Below, piece after piece: positions 42,080 to 51,334 of a DNA stretch of 64,000 nt (positions within the stretch are counted from its first letter, which is position 1; each line of letters begins with the position of its first letter). Position numbers and translations under genes: made by a program. The notes below the pieces were generated by a model. That model did not search any database and was not told the DNA's origin. It saw only the letters and a program-made list of their open reading frames with translations. This stretch comes from an uncultured Flavobacteriaceae bacterium (lineage in GTDB: Bacteria; Bacteroidota; Bacteroidia; Flavobacteriales; Flavobacteriaceae), in contig CALGUD010000147.1 of the NCBI GenBank assembly GCA_937901915.1, forward strand, positions 62,001 through 126,000, read 5' to 3'.

Positions 42080-44503
42080 ATGAAGATTAAGTTAAATACC
42101 CATATATGTCTTCCGCTTTTCATACTGTCACTTTTGTATGCATGCCTTAAAGAAACTAATAAAAATATTGATGACAGAAAAGTATTATTCAATGACAATT
42201 GGGATTTTCACCTTGTGGATACTCTTGCAAACGACTCTGTTAAATATGAACCCAGGAACCTGAACCTTCCTCATGATTGGAGTATTGAAGGAAAATTTGA
42301 TGAAAAACATCCTGCTACATACAATGGTGGGGCATTACCTGGTGGCACAGGAATATATACAAAATCTTTTGTGCTAGATGATAAGGACAGGGATAAAAAC
42401 TTCTACATTCATTTTGACGGAGTATACATGAACAGTGAAGTCCGGATAAATGATCAGTATTTAGGTAAAAGACCAAACGGATATATTGGTTTTAGATATA
42501 ACTTAACCCCTTATCTCCTTTTTAATAGCAAAGAAAATGTTATTAAAGTCAAGGTTGATAATTCAAAACAACCAAATTCCCGTTGGTATTCCGGTTCCGG
42601 TATATACAGGAATGTATGGCTGATTAAAACAGATAAACTTCATATTGACAAATGGGGCATATTTGTAACTACACCTACTGTTTCAAAAGACAGTGCTATA
42701 ATAAAAGTTGAAACTTCACTTGTAAATGATTACAAAACAACACAACCTGCTTCCATAAAAACTATTGTCACTTATAATAATGAATATATAACGGAAAACG
42801 TACATGATATTCTTATTGAACCTAATGAAAATTTCACCTTTTCGGGGTCTTTAAAAATAGAAAACCCTCATTTGTGGTCTGTTAACACCCCTCAATTATA
42901 CACCCTAATATCTGAAGTATATGTAGATGATCAATTAGTAGATGTCTATGAAACTGACTTTGGAATACGCTCTTTTGCTTTTGACCCTGAAAAAGGTTTC
43001 CTCCTTAACGAAGACCAGGTTAAAATCAAAGGGGTATGTAATCATCATGATTTAGGTGCATTGGGGTCGGCAGTAAATAAAAGAGCTATTAAACGTCAGT
43101 TAGAAATTCTGAAAGGAATGGGGGTAAATGGTATCCGCACTGCACATAATCCTCCCGCTCCGGAGTTATTGGAATTATGTGACAAAATGGGATTCATTGT
43201 TATGGATGAAGTCTTTGATATGTGGAAAAAAGGTAAAACCAAATATGATTACAGTTTGTATTGGGATGAATGGTATGAAAAAGATCTAACCGACTTTATT
43301 AAAAGGGACAGAAATCATCCAAGCGTTATTATCTGGAGTATTGGAAATGAAATTATAGAACAATGGGATAGCACAGGTATTGATATGGTTAAAGACCTGG
43401 TGCACAAAGTGAAGTTACTGGACACAACCAGACCTATAACCACCGGAAATAATCCACCATCACCGACAAATAATCTGAATAGCTCTAATGTGTTGGATCT
43501 GGTGGGGTATAACTATGCACACCATACCTATGAAAATCATAAGGAAACTTTTCCAAACAAACCTTTTATAGCTACAGAAACCTCTTCGGCCCTGGCTACC
43601 AGGGGGTATTATGATCAAAAATCAGATTCCATAAAAAGATGGCCGGTGCGATGGGATTTGTTATTTACAGGTGGAAATCCGGGCAACACGGTTTCTGCAT
43701 ACGACCAGGTGAGTGCTCCCTGGGGCTCTACCCATGAAGAAACCTGGAAAATCATTAAAAAACACGATTACCTGTCGGGAATGTTCATCTGGACAGGTTT
43801 TGACTATCTCGGGGAACCAACACCCTATGTATGGCCATCACGGAGTTCGTATTTTGGTGTTATTGATTTAGCCGGTTTTCCCAAGGACTCATACTATATG
43901 TACCAAAGTGAATGGACAGACAAACCCGTACTACATGTTTTTCCACATTGGAACTGGGAAGAAGGCCGGGAAGTTGATATCTGGGCTTATTATTCACAGG
44001 CAGATGAAGTAGAATTATTTTTAAACGGCGAATCCCTGGGAAGCAAATCCAAAAAAGATGATGAATTACATATAATGTGGCGTATTCCATTTAAACCCGG
44101 TATTTTAAAAGCCATTTCAAGAAAAGATGGAAAAGAAGTGTTGGTTAAAGAAATAAAAACGGCTGAGAAAGCCTCCTCAATAAAATTAGAAGCAGACAGA
44201 CAAACCATTGAACCCAACAATGATTTATCATTTGTAACTGTAACTATTCATGATGAGCATGGCACATTGGTGCCAAATGCGTCCAATAATGTTCAGTTTG
44301 AACTTGAAGGACCCGGTGAAATAGCAGCGGTAGATAACGGAGACCCTACAAGCCATGAATCATTTAAAGCCAATGAGCGAAAAGCTTTTAATGGCAAATG
44401 CCTCGTTATTATAAAATCAAAGGATGAGACCGGAACAATTACTCTCCGAGCTTCATCAGATGATTTAGAAGAAAGTACAATCACAATTAATGTAAATAAA
44501 TGA
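42080..44503 (+). CDS. glycoside hydrolase family 2 lipoprotein (beta-galactosidase-like)
   Basis: A retaining glycosidase of 807 residues, predicted lipoprotein with Cys22 (LLYAC). The sugar-binding domain (NLPHDWSIEGKF, GGTGIYTKSF), immunoglobulin-like domain, TIM barrel (FLLNEDQVKIKGVCNHHDLGALG) and C-terminal domains are in the usual GH2 order. The acid/base is Glu424 in SIGNEI and the nucleophile Glu500 in ATETSS. Beta-galactosidase is the commonest activity of such proteins, but beta-glucuronidase or mannosidase cannot be ruled out. It overlaps the GH97 gene by four bases (ATGA), so both act on the same glycan. No SusC/SusD pair is nearby. Confidence 0.9.
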   Translation: MKIKLNTHICLPLFILSLLYACLKETNKNIDDRKVLFNDNWDFHLVDTLANDSVKYEPRNLNLPHDWSIEGKFDEKHPATYNGGALPGGTGIYTKSFVLDDKDRDKNFYIHFDGVYMNSEVRINDQYLGKRPNGYIGFRYNLTPYLLFNSKENVIKVKVDNSKQPNSRWYSGSGIYRNVWLIKTDKLHIDKWGIFVTTPTVSKDSAIIKVETSLVNDYKTTQPASIKTIVTYNNEYITENVHDILIEPNENFTFSGSLKIENPHLWSVNTPQLYTLISEVYVDDQLVDVYETDFGIRSFAFDPEKGFLLNEDQVKIKGVCNHHDLGALGSAVNKRAIKRQLEILKGMGVNGIRTAHNPPAPELLELCDKMGFIVMDEVFDMWKKGKTKYDYSLYWDEWYEKDLTDFIKRDRNHPSVIIWSIGNEIIEQWDSTGIDMVKDLVHKVKLLDTTRPITTGNNPPSPTNNLNSSNVLDLVGYNYAHHTYENHKETFPNKPFIATETSSALATRGYYDQKSDSIKRWPVRWDLLFTGGNPGNTVSAYDQVSAPWGSTHEETWKIIKKHDYLSGMFIWTGFDYLGEPTPYVWPSRSSYFGVIDLAGFPKDSYYMYQSEWTDKPVLHVFPHWNWEEGREVDIWAYYSQADEVELFLNGESLGSKSKKDDELHIMWRIPFKPGILKAISRKDGKEVLVKEIKTAEKASSIKLEADRQTIEPNNDLSFVTVTIHDEHGTLVPNASNNVQFELEGPGEIAAVDNGDPTSHESFKANERKAFNGKCLVIIKSKDETGTITLRASSDDLEESTITINVNK

Positions 44504-46512
44504 AAATGCTGAAAAATATATCAATTCTCTTTATTATTCTTATTTGTTCATCCTGTAAACCAGAACAGGAAGAACAGGTAACCCATGATTTACTTTCTCC
44601 CGACGGGAATAACAAAATTGTATTCGACCTGAATGCTGAAGGACAACCTTCATATACTGTTTTACACGGAGATACAATCATCATAACTCCATCAGCACTT
44701 GGATTAATTTTTAAAAACAATGATTCCTTAGCCAAAAACTTTACACTGCTAGAAGCTGAAACCACATCTTTTAATGAAACATGGAAACAGGTTTGGGGTG
44801 AAAAACAAGAAATTATAAATCATTACAATCAACTTGAGGTTGTGCTTCAAGAAAAAAGTGAAAAGAAAAGAAAGCTTGAAATCCAATTCAGAGCATTTAA
44901 TGATGGTGTTGCCTTTAGATATAACTATCCTTCTCAAGGTAAAGATAGTATCATTATCATGGATGAATTAACCGAATTCAACTTAAAAGAAGATGGGGAT
45001 GCCTGGTGGATAGGTGCCTATCAAGATAACAGATATGAATATCTTGAAACTAAATCACCAGTAAGTCAATTAGACACCGTGCATACTCCTCTAACTATTA
45101 AAAGTAAGGATGGGTTATATCTAAGCATTCATGAAGCTAATTTGGTGAACTATGCGAGCATGACATTAGCGCATACTAACGGGACAAATTTAGAATGCGA
45201 TTTAGTACCCTGGGCAGACGGTGATAAAGTAAAAACCAATGGTAGTTTTACAACACCCTGGAGAACACTGAAAATAGCTGAACAACCGGGCGATTTAATA
45301 ACTTCATACCTCATATTAAATCTCAATGAACCTAATAAACTTGAAGATACAAGTTGGATAAAACCTCATAAATATCTGGGTATCTGGTGGGGAATGCATA
45401 TAGGAAAATATTCCTTTTGGGAAAGTCCGATTCAAGGGGCTACAACAAAAAATGCTATTGAATATATTGATTATTGCAAAAAATTAGGTGTAGACCATTT
45501 ACTCATTGAAGGATGGAATAAAGGTTGGACACCAGCCTGGTACGAAAATGCCATGCATATGTTTAGTTTTACTGATTATGCCGATAATTTCAATTTAGAA
45601 AAAGTTACAGAATATGCAAAATCAAATGGTGTAAGCATTATCGGTTATCACGAAACAGGCTCAAACATTATTAATTACTTAAAACAAATTGATGCCGGAA
45701 TGGAGCTTTATAATAGCGTAGGTATTCATGATGTTAAAATAGGCCAGGTAGGATCAAGATTAAATATGAAAGAATGGCATCATGGGCAGTTTGGTGTAAA
45801 CTACTATCGTTTTGTATTAGAAAAAGCGGTAGAACATAAACTAACAGTCAATTTTCATGAACCTATAAAAGATACGGGGGAGCGTAGAACATATCCTAAC
45901 ATGATGTCTCGTGAAGGTGCCAGAGGCCAGGAATACAATGCCTGGAGTGAAGGTAATCCGCCAAATCACACAGCAACGATTCCCTTTACGAGATTATTGT
46001 CTGGGCCGATGGACTTTACTCCCGGTGTTCTTGATGTAGAAATAAAACAAGGTTATGAAGGCAGAGATGTTCATACCACAGCTGCAAAACAATTGGCATT
46101 ATATGTGGTGATCTACTCGCCTATTCAAATGCTGGCCGATTTGCCAGAAAATTACGTTAACAATCCTGCTTTTAAATTTTTACAAGATGTCCCGGTAGAT
46201 TGGGAAGATACCAAAGTTTTAAATGCTGAAATAGGAGAATTCATTACAACTGTTAGAAAAGACAGATATAGTGATGATTGGTATTTAGGTAGTTTAACAA
46301 ATGAAGAAAGTCGTTCTATTAATATTGATTTATCTTTTTTAGATAAAAATGCTACTTATGAGGCTCAAATTTATGCCGATGCTGAAGGAATATCATGGAA
46401 TAAAAATGCTACTGAAATAGTTATTTCAACAAAAGAAGTCAAATCAACAGATACATTAGAAATTAATTTAGCCCCGGGAGGCGGAACCGCAATCAGGTTT
46501 AAAAGAAAATAA
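44500..46512 (+). CDS. glycoside hydrolase family 97 lipoprotein
   Basis: A 670-residue GH97 protein with an N-terminal lipoprotein signal (CSSC, Cys19), an N-terminal beta domain, the TIM barrel and a C-terminal beta domain. GH97 has inverting (SusB-type alpha-glucosidase) and retaining (alpha-galactosidase) branches. Glu454 in FHEPI and Glu472/Glu478 in SREGARGQEYNAW resemble the calcium/catalytic Glu set of the inverting branch, and the region HDVKIGQVGS lacks the nucleophilic Asp signature of the retaining one, so the inverting type is favoured. It is translationally coupled to the GH2 gene upstream. Confidence 0.9.
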   Translation: MKMLKNISILFIILICSSCKPEQEEQVTHDLLSPDGNNKIVFDLNAEGQPSYTVLHGDTIIITPSALGLIFKNNDSLAKNFTLLEAETTSFNETWKQVWGEKQEIINHYNQLEVVLQEKSEKKRKLEIQFRAFNDGVAFRYNYPSQGKDSIIIMDELTEFNLKEDGDAWWIGAYQDNRYEYLETKSPVSQLDTVHTPLTIKSKDGLYLSIHEANLVNYASMTLAHTNGTNLECDLVPWADGDKVKTNGSFTTPWRTLKIAEQPGDLITSYLILNLNEPNKLEDTSWIKPHKYLGIWWGMHIGKYSFWESPIQGATTKNAIEYIDYCKKLGVDHLLIEGWNKGWTPAWYENAMHMFSFTDYADNFNLEKVTEYAKSNGVSIIGYHETGSNIINYLKQIDAGMELYNSVGIHDVKIGQVGSRLNMKEWHHGQFGVNYYRFVLEKAVEHKLTVNFHEPIKDTGERRTYPNMMSREGARGQEYNAWSEGNPPNHTATIPFTRLLSGPMDFTPGVLDVEIKQGYEGRDVHTTAAKQLALYVVIYSPIQMLADLPENYVNNPAFKFLQDVPVDWEDTKVLNAEIGEFITTVRKDRYSDDWYLGSLTNEESRSINIDLSFLDKNATYEAQIYADAEGISWNKNATEIVISTKEVKSTDTLEINLAPGGGTAIRFKRK

Positions 46513-46641
46513 TAAAGGTATTAAGAAGAATCTAATGATTTTAATTATTAATTGAGATTTCACATATGTTCGACCGCTTGATGTGATATATTATTATCAC
46601 TAACTTTAATGATCAATCGTTGTCTCATTAAACCAGTTATT

Positions 46642-47517
46642 ATGAAACTACATTTTCTTGACAGAAGTGATTTATTAAACAAATCCATTTCGGTGCATTA
46701 TAACAATTACCCGCATTTCTTGAAAGTCTGGCATTATCATGAACAGCTGGAACTGGTAGTTATTTTAAAAAGCAGCGGAACCCGGTTTGTAGGCGACAGT
46801 ATAGAACAATTTAATGAAGGAGAAGTTATTCTCTTAGGAAAAAATGTACCTCATATGTGGCTTAATGATAAAATTTATTTTGCCAAAGATTCAAACTTAA
46901 AAGCAGAAGCAATAGCTATTCATTTTAAAGAAAATTGTTTGGGAGAAAACTTTTTTAAGTTACCTGAGATGGCACACATAGCTTTGCTTTTGGAAAGAGC
47001 AAAACGTGGATTAAAATTTACGGGGAATACTAAAAATATCATCTCTGAAATCACAAAACTGGTGGATCTTAACGACTTTGAAAGAATTCTCAGCTTAATT
47101 CGGATATTGAATGATTTGACTAAAGATAAAAATTATGTGCAATTATCCTCCTCAGGGTTTTTAAATTCATTTCTGCAACCTGAAAACAAGAATCTTGATA
47201 AAGTGTATTCATACATATTCAACAATTTTAAAAACGAAATTACATTAAATGATGTGGCCGGAGTAGCTCAGATGAATCCGGCTGCTTTTAGCAGATTCTT
47301 TAAAAAGGGAAGCCGTAAAACCTTTTCAAGATATTTAAATGAAATACGTGTCGGTTATGCCTGCAAATTATTACTGGAACAGAAATACAATGTCACAGAT
47401 ATATGTTATGAATCAGGGTTCAATAACCTGTCTAATTTTAATCGTCAATTTAAATCCATAACCAATTACTCACCTACCGAATACCTGAAAGATTACACAC
47501 AGGTATACAAAAGATAA
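46642..47517 (+). CDS. AraC-family transcriptional regulator
   Basis: A 291-residue regulator from the Met at 46642 (MKLHFLDRSDLLNKS); an in-frame ATG at 46609 also exists. The N-terminal cupin-like domain (VWHYHEQLELVVILKSSGTRFVGD, VPHMWLND) senses a ligand; two HTH motifs of the AraC type lie at the C-terminus (LNDVAGVAQMNPAAFSRFFKK and VTDICYESGFNNLSNFNRQFK). It sits between the GH2-GH97 pair and the fuconate pathway genes and is likely the local activator, responding to fucose or an intermediate; the ligand is inferred from context. Confidence 0.92.
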   Translation: MKLHFLDRSDLLNKSISVHYNNYPHFLKVWHYHEQLELVVILKSSGTRFVGDSIEQFNEGEVILLGKNVPHMWLNDKIYFAKDSNLKAEAIAIHFKENCLGENFFKLPEMAHIALLLERAKRGLKFTGNTKNIISEITKLVDLNDFERILSLIRILNDLTKDKNYVQLSSSGFLNSFLQPENKNLDKVYSYIFNNFKNEITLNDVAGVAQMNPAAFSRFFKKGSRKTFSRYLNEIRVGYACKLLLEQKYNVTDICYESGFNNLSNFNRQFKSITNYSPTEYLKDYTQVYKR

Positions 47518-47524
47518 AAAATAA

Positions 47525-48856
47525 ATGCAGGAATCAATAATTATTACCGGTATTGAGGTTAAAGATATCCGTTTCCCAACCAGCAAAACATTCATAGGTT
47601 CAGATGCAATGAATCCCGATCCGGATTACTCAGCAGCTTATGTGATGTTAAAAACAAATATTCCTGGATTAGAAGGCCATGGACTAACATTTACTATTGG
47701 CAGGGGGAATGAATTATGTGTAAAGGCCATAAAAACAATATCTCATTTGGTAATAAATAAAAGCCTTATATCATTTACTGAAAACATGGGTGCCTTCTGG
47801 ACCATGATTACCGGTGATAGTCAATTACGTTGGCTGGGACCTGACAAAGGTGTTATTCATTTAGCCATTGGCGCCGTAGTAAATGCTGTCTGGGATTTGT
47901 ATGCTAAGGCAGAAAGAAAGCCCTTGTGGAAACTACTGTCAGACATGACACCTGAAGAATTTGTAGCATGTGTGGATTTTAAGTATATCACCGATGTCAT
48001 TACACCCGAAGAATCCGTTCAGATACTCCGAAAAAATGAGGCTACTAAAAAAGAACGTATCGCTTATTTAGAAAAAAACGGATACCCTGCTTATACCTCA
48101 TCGGCAGGATGGCTGGGATATTCGGACCAGAAAATCAGGAAACTATGCAGGGAAGCCCTAGATGCAGGATGGAAACATATTAAAATGAAAGTTGGTTCCG
48201 ACATAAATGATGATATCAGGCGTGCACAAATAATACGGGAAGAAATCGGGGACGATTTAAAGTTAATGATGGACGCTAACCAAAAATGGGATGTAGATGA
48301 AGCTATTGAGAACATGAGTCAGCTGTCACAATTTAAACCCTGGTGGATTGAAGAACCCACAAGTCCGGACGATGTGCTGGGCCATGCAAAAATTGCCAGG
48401 GCAGTTTACCCTATTGAAGTTGCGACAGGCGAACATTGCCAGAACAGAATTATATTTAAGCAACTCATGCAGGCAAAAGCTATGGGCATATGCCAGATTG
48501 ATAGCTGCAGAGTAGGCGGCGTAAATGAAGTGCTAGCCATATTGTTAATGGCCAAAAAGTTTAATATCCCCGTGTGCCCCCATGCAGGGGGTGTAGGTTT
48601 ATGTGAACATGTGCAACACCTTTCAATGGTGGATTATATTGTGGTAAGTGCCTCTTTGGAAAACAGGATTATAGAATATGTAGACCATTTGCATGAACAT
48701 TTTGTAGATCCGGTTGTAATTAAAAACGGGGCTTACATGCCCCCCACTTCACCGGGTTACAGCATAACAATGAAACCATTATCTTTGAAGGAATATACAT
48801 TTCCGGAGGGAATTTTCTGGGAAAAAGACCTTATTATCAGAGCCAAAACAATATAA
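47525..48856 (+). CDS. L-fuconate dehydratase, enolase superfamily
   Basis: A 443-residue enolase-superfamily dehydratase, converting L-fuconate to 2-keto-3-deoxy-L-fuconate. The Lys-x-Lys motif is in HIKMKVGSD, the metal-binding acids in MMDANQKWD, WIEEPTSPDD and ATGEHCQN, and the catalytic His in CPHAGGVGL. The start region IITGIEVKDIRFPTSKTFIGSDAMNPDPDYSAAYV matches fuconate dehydratases as remembered, and the length is the usual one. It overlaps the next gene by one base (ATAATG), first in the run of pathway genes after araC. Confidence 0.92.
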   Translation: MQESIIITGIEVKDIRFPTSKTFIGSDAMNPDPDYSAAYVMLKTNIPGLEGHGLTFTIGRGNELCVKAIKTISHLVINKSLISFTENMGAFWTMITGDSQLRWLGPDKGVIHLAIGAVVNAVWDLYAKAERKPLWKLLSDMTPEEFVACVDFKYITDVITPEESVQILRKNEATKKERIAYLEKNGYPAYTSSAGWLGYSDQKIRKLCREALDAGWKHIKMKVGSDINDDIRRAQIIREEIGDDLKLMMDANQKWDVDEAIENMSQLSQFKPWWIEEPTSPDDVLGHAKIARAVYPIEVATGEHCQNRIIFKQLMQAKAMGICQIDSCRVGGVNEVLAILLMAKKFNIPVCPHAGGVGLCEHVQHLSMVDYIVVSASLENRIIEYVDHLHEHFVDPVVIKNGAYMPPTSPGYSITMKPLSLKEYTFPEGIFWEKDLIIRAKTI

Positions 48857-49632
48857 TGAAATTCAGCTTAAAAGATAAAACAGCCATAGTTACCGGGGGT
48901 GCAAGTGGAATTGGAAAAGCAATTACAAAAGTTTTTGCTCAACAAGGAGCTTTTGTGCATATTTTAGAGCTTGATGAAGCAAGTGGACAATTATTACATA
49001 GGGAACTAACACAAGAAGGACATAAAACCCAGTTTCATACCTGCGATGTTGCCCTTCAAAAGGATGTAAATTCAGTTTTTGAAAATATTACAAAAAACCA
49101 TACTATTGACATTCTGGTAAATAACGCAGGAATAGCACACGTAGGAAATATTGAACAAGCTAAAGAAAGCGATGTAGACAGGTTATACAGTGTAAACATT
49201 AAAGGAGTTTATAATTGCATGAAAGCAGCCATTCCTTATATGAAAAAAGAAAGATCAGGGGTTATTGTAAATATGGCATCCATTGCAGGTTCTATTGCAG
49301 TTTCCGAACGTTTTGCATATTCAATGACCAAGGGGGCCGTGTTAGCTATGACCTATTCAGTTGCTAAAGATTATCTACATGATGGAATCCGGTGCAACAG
49401 CATATCCCCAGCCAGAATACATACACCTTTTGTTGATGGATTTTTGCAAAGCAAATATCCCGGAAAAGAAAAAGAAATGTTCGATAAACTCTCAAAAACA
49501 CAACCCATAGGACGTATGGGAACTCCGGAAGAAGTTGCAAACCTGGCACTTTATCTATCCTCGGATGAAGCCTCTTTTATTACCGGAACCGATTTTCCTA
49601 TTGACGGTGGATTTATAAAACTAAACGGATAA
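48856..49632 (+). CDS. SDR, probable 2-keto-3-deoxy-L-fuconate dehydrogenase
   Basis: A 258-residue classical SDR with TGGASGIG (residues about 13-20), LVNNAGIAHVG, catalytic Ser in NMASIAGS and Tyr-x3-Lys in YSMTKGA. It sits directly between the dehydratase and the FAH hydrolase. That makes oxidation of 2-keto-3-deoxy-L-fuconate to 2,4-diketo-3-deoxy-L-fuconate its likely step. An L-fucose 1-dehydrogenase, also an SDR, would be needed as well; only one intact SDR is in the locus, and a remnant of a second lies at 53716. Confidence 0.88.
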   Translation: MKFSLKDKTAIVTGGASGIGKAITKVFAQQGAFVHILELDEASGQLLHRELTQEGHKTQFHTCDVALQKDVNSVFENITKNHTIDILVNNAGIAHVGNIEQAKESDVDRLYSVNIKGVYNCMKAAIPYMKKERSGVIVNMASIAGSIAVSERFAYSMTKGAVLAMTYSVAKDYLHDGIRCNSISPARIHTPFVDGFLQSKYPGKEKEMFDKLSKTQPIGRMGTPEEVANLALYLSSDEASFITGTDFPIDGGFIKLNG

Positions 49633-49656
49633 ATAATATAATAAGCATATTTGAAA

Positions 49657-50520
49657 ATGAAATTAATACGTTTTGGAAAAACCGGTAGTGAGAAACCGGG
49701 GGTACAGTTAGAAAATGGTAAAAGAATAGATGTTTCAGCCTTTGGTGAAGATTATACCGATGTTTTTTTTGAAAACAATGGTGTTAGTCGGTTAATAGAA
49801 TGGTTAAAAAAGAGCGAATCCAAATGTCCTGAAATTTCCAATGAAACCCGACTGGGATGCCCAGTTCTCAAACCTTCAAAAATAATTTGTGTTGGTTTAA
49901 ACTACGCGAAACATGCAGCCGAGGGCGGAATGGCCGTTCCTAAAGAACCGGTGTTGTTTTTTAAAGCCACATCGGCTATTGTAGGACCTAATGACGACCT
50001 CATACTCCCAAAAGGAAGTAAAAAAACCGATTGGGAAGTAGAACTCGCAGTAGTTATTGGTAAAAAAGCATCCTATGTTAATGAATCTGACGCGATGGAT
50101 TATGTGGCCGGTTATGTATTGCATAATGACTATAGCGAACGCGAGTTCCAACTTGAACGGGAAGGACAATGGGTAAAAGGTAAAAGTTGCGATACATTTG
50201 CGCCAATTGGCCCTTTTTTAGCTACAAAAAACGAAATAAAAAGCCCAAATAACCTCAACCTTTGGTTAAAAGTAAATGGAGAAATGTTGCAAAACAGCAA
50301 TACTTCCGATTTTGTTTTTAATGTAGAAACTGTGGTAAGTTATATCAGTCAGTTCATGACCCTGCTTCCCGGAGATATCATTTCAACAGGTACCCCTTCC
50401 GGAGTTGGTTTGGGATTAAAACCCCCACGTTTTTTAAAACCCGGAGATGTAGTAGAACTTGGAATTGAAGGTTTAGGAACTTCCATTCAACATGTAAAAG
50501 CATATAATAATGAAAATTGA
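49657..50520 (+). CDS. FAH-family hydrolase, probable 2,4-diketo-3-deoxy-L-fuconate hydrolase
   Basis: A 287-residue fumarylacetoacetate hydrolase family enzyme that probably cleaves 2,4-diketo-3-deoxy-L-fuconate to pyruvate and L-lactate. Start: the ATG at 49657; a TTG lies two codons upstream. The family signatures are present: CVGLNYAKHAAEGG, WEVELAVVIGKKA, GYVLHNDYSERE, KSCDTFAPIGPFL, and ISTGTPSGVGLGL, including the metal-binding acids. It follows the SDR by 24 bases and overlaps the lactonase gene by 11 bases. Confidence 0.9.
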   Translation: MKLIRFGKTGSEKPGVQLENGKRIDVSAFGEDYTDVFFENNGVSRLIEWLKKSESKCPEISNETRLGCPVLKPSKIICVGLNYAKHAAEGGMAVPKEPVLFFKATSAIVGPNDDLILPKGSKKTDWEVELAVVIGKKASYVNESDAMDYVAGYVLHNDYSEREFQLEREGQWVKGKSCDTFAPIGPFLATKNEIKSPNNLNLWLKVNGEMLQNSNTSDFVFNVETVVSYISQFMTLLPGDIISTGTPSGVGLGLKPPRFLKPGDVVELGIEGLGTSIQHVKAYNNEN

Positions 50521-51334
50521 TTCACATCAACACTTTTGGAACTACGATCCTCACAAACATAGTTGGATTGACGACTCAATGAAGGTATTGAAAAAAGATT
50601 TTTTACCGCATCAACTTGAAATACACCTGAAAAATAATGATTTTAACGGTTGTGTCGCTGTTCAGGCAGATACCTCTGTTGCCGAAACCACTTATCTGCT
50701 TCAATTGGCAGATAAAAACCCCTTCATTAAAGGAGTTGTGGGGTGGGTAAACTTATTAAGTGATGATGTAAATGATCAATTAGATCGTTTTTCACAAAAC
50801 ACTCTCCTCAAAGGTGTCAGGTATGTGCTTCAATCAGAACCAGATGGTTTTATGCTCCAGAAATCGTTTCTGAGGGGCATTCAACATCTAAAAACACATA
50901 ATCTCACATATGACATTCTTATTTTTCCACATCAACTGAAAGAAGCTATCCAATTAGTTAAAAAAAACCCAGATCAGCCATTTGTGCTGGATCATCTGGC
51001 CAAACCTTATATAAAACGAGGAGAAGTTGAAAATTGGAAAAATGATATTACAGAACTGGCATCCCTTGAAAATGTATGTTGTAAGATTTCAGGTATGGTT
51101 ACAGAGGCTGATTGGGAACAATGGAAAGAAGATGATTTTAAAAACTACCTGGATGTGGTTGTTGAAGCTTTTGGCACAAAAAGATTACTTTTTGGATCAG
51201 ACTGGCCTGTGTGCCTCCTCGCTTCCGAATACGATAAAATTGTTCAGATAGTAGAGAATTATATCCTGCAATTTTCCATAGAAGAACAAAAGGACATCAT
51301 GGGAAAAAATGCTGTGGAATTTTATAACCTTTAA
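50510..51334 (+). CDS. amidohydrolase, probable L-fuconolactonase
   Basis: A 274-residue amidohydrolase_2 protein. Metal-binding HQHF is at the start (DSHQHFWNYDP), then a second His cluster (FVLDHLAKP) and GSDWPVC near the C-terminus with the catalytic Asp. It probably hydrolyses L-fucono-1,5-lactone to L-fuconate, the product of an L-fucose dehydrogenase. The start overlaps the FAH gene by 11 bases and the stop is immediately followed by the ATG of the GH95 gene, so the genes are tightly coupled. Confidence 0.9.
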   Translation: MKIDSHQHFWNYDPHKHSWIDDSMKVLKKDFLPHQLEIHLKNNDFNGCVAVQADTSVAETTYLLQLADKNPFIKGVVGWVNLLSDDVNDQLDRFSQNTLLKGVRYVLQSEPDGFMLQKSFLRGIQHLKTHNLTYDILIFPHQLKEAIQLVKKNPDQPFVLDHLAKPYIKRGEVENWKNDITELASLENVCCKISGMVTEADWEQWKEDDFKNYLDVVVEAFGTKRLLFGSDWPVCLLASEYDKIVQIVENYILQFSIEEQKDIMGKNAVEFYNL

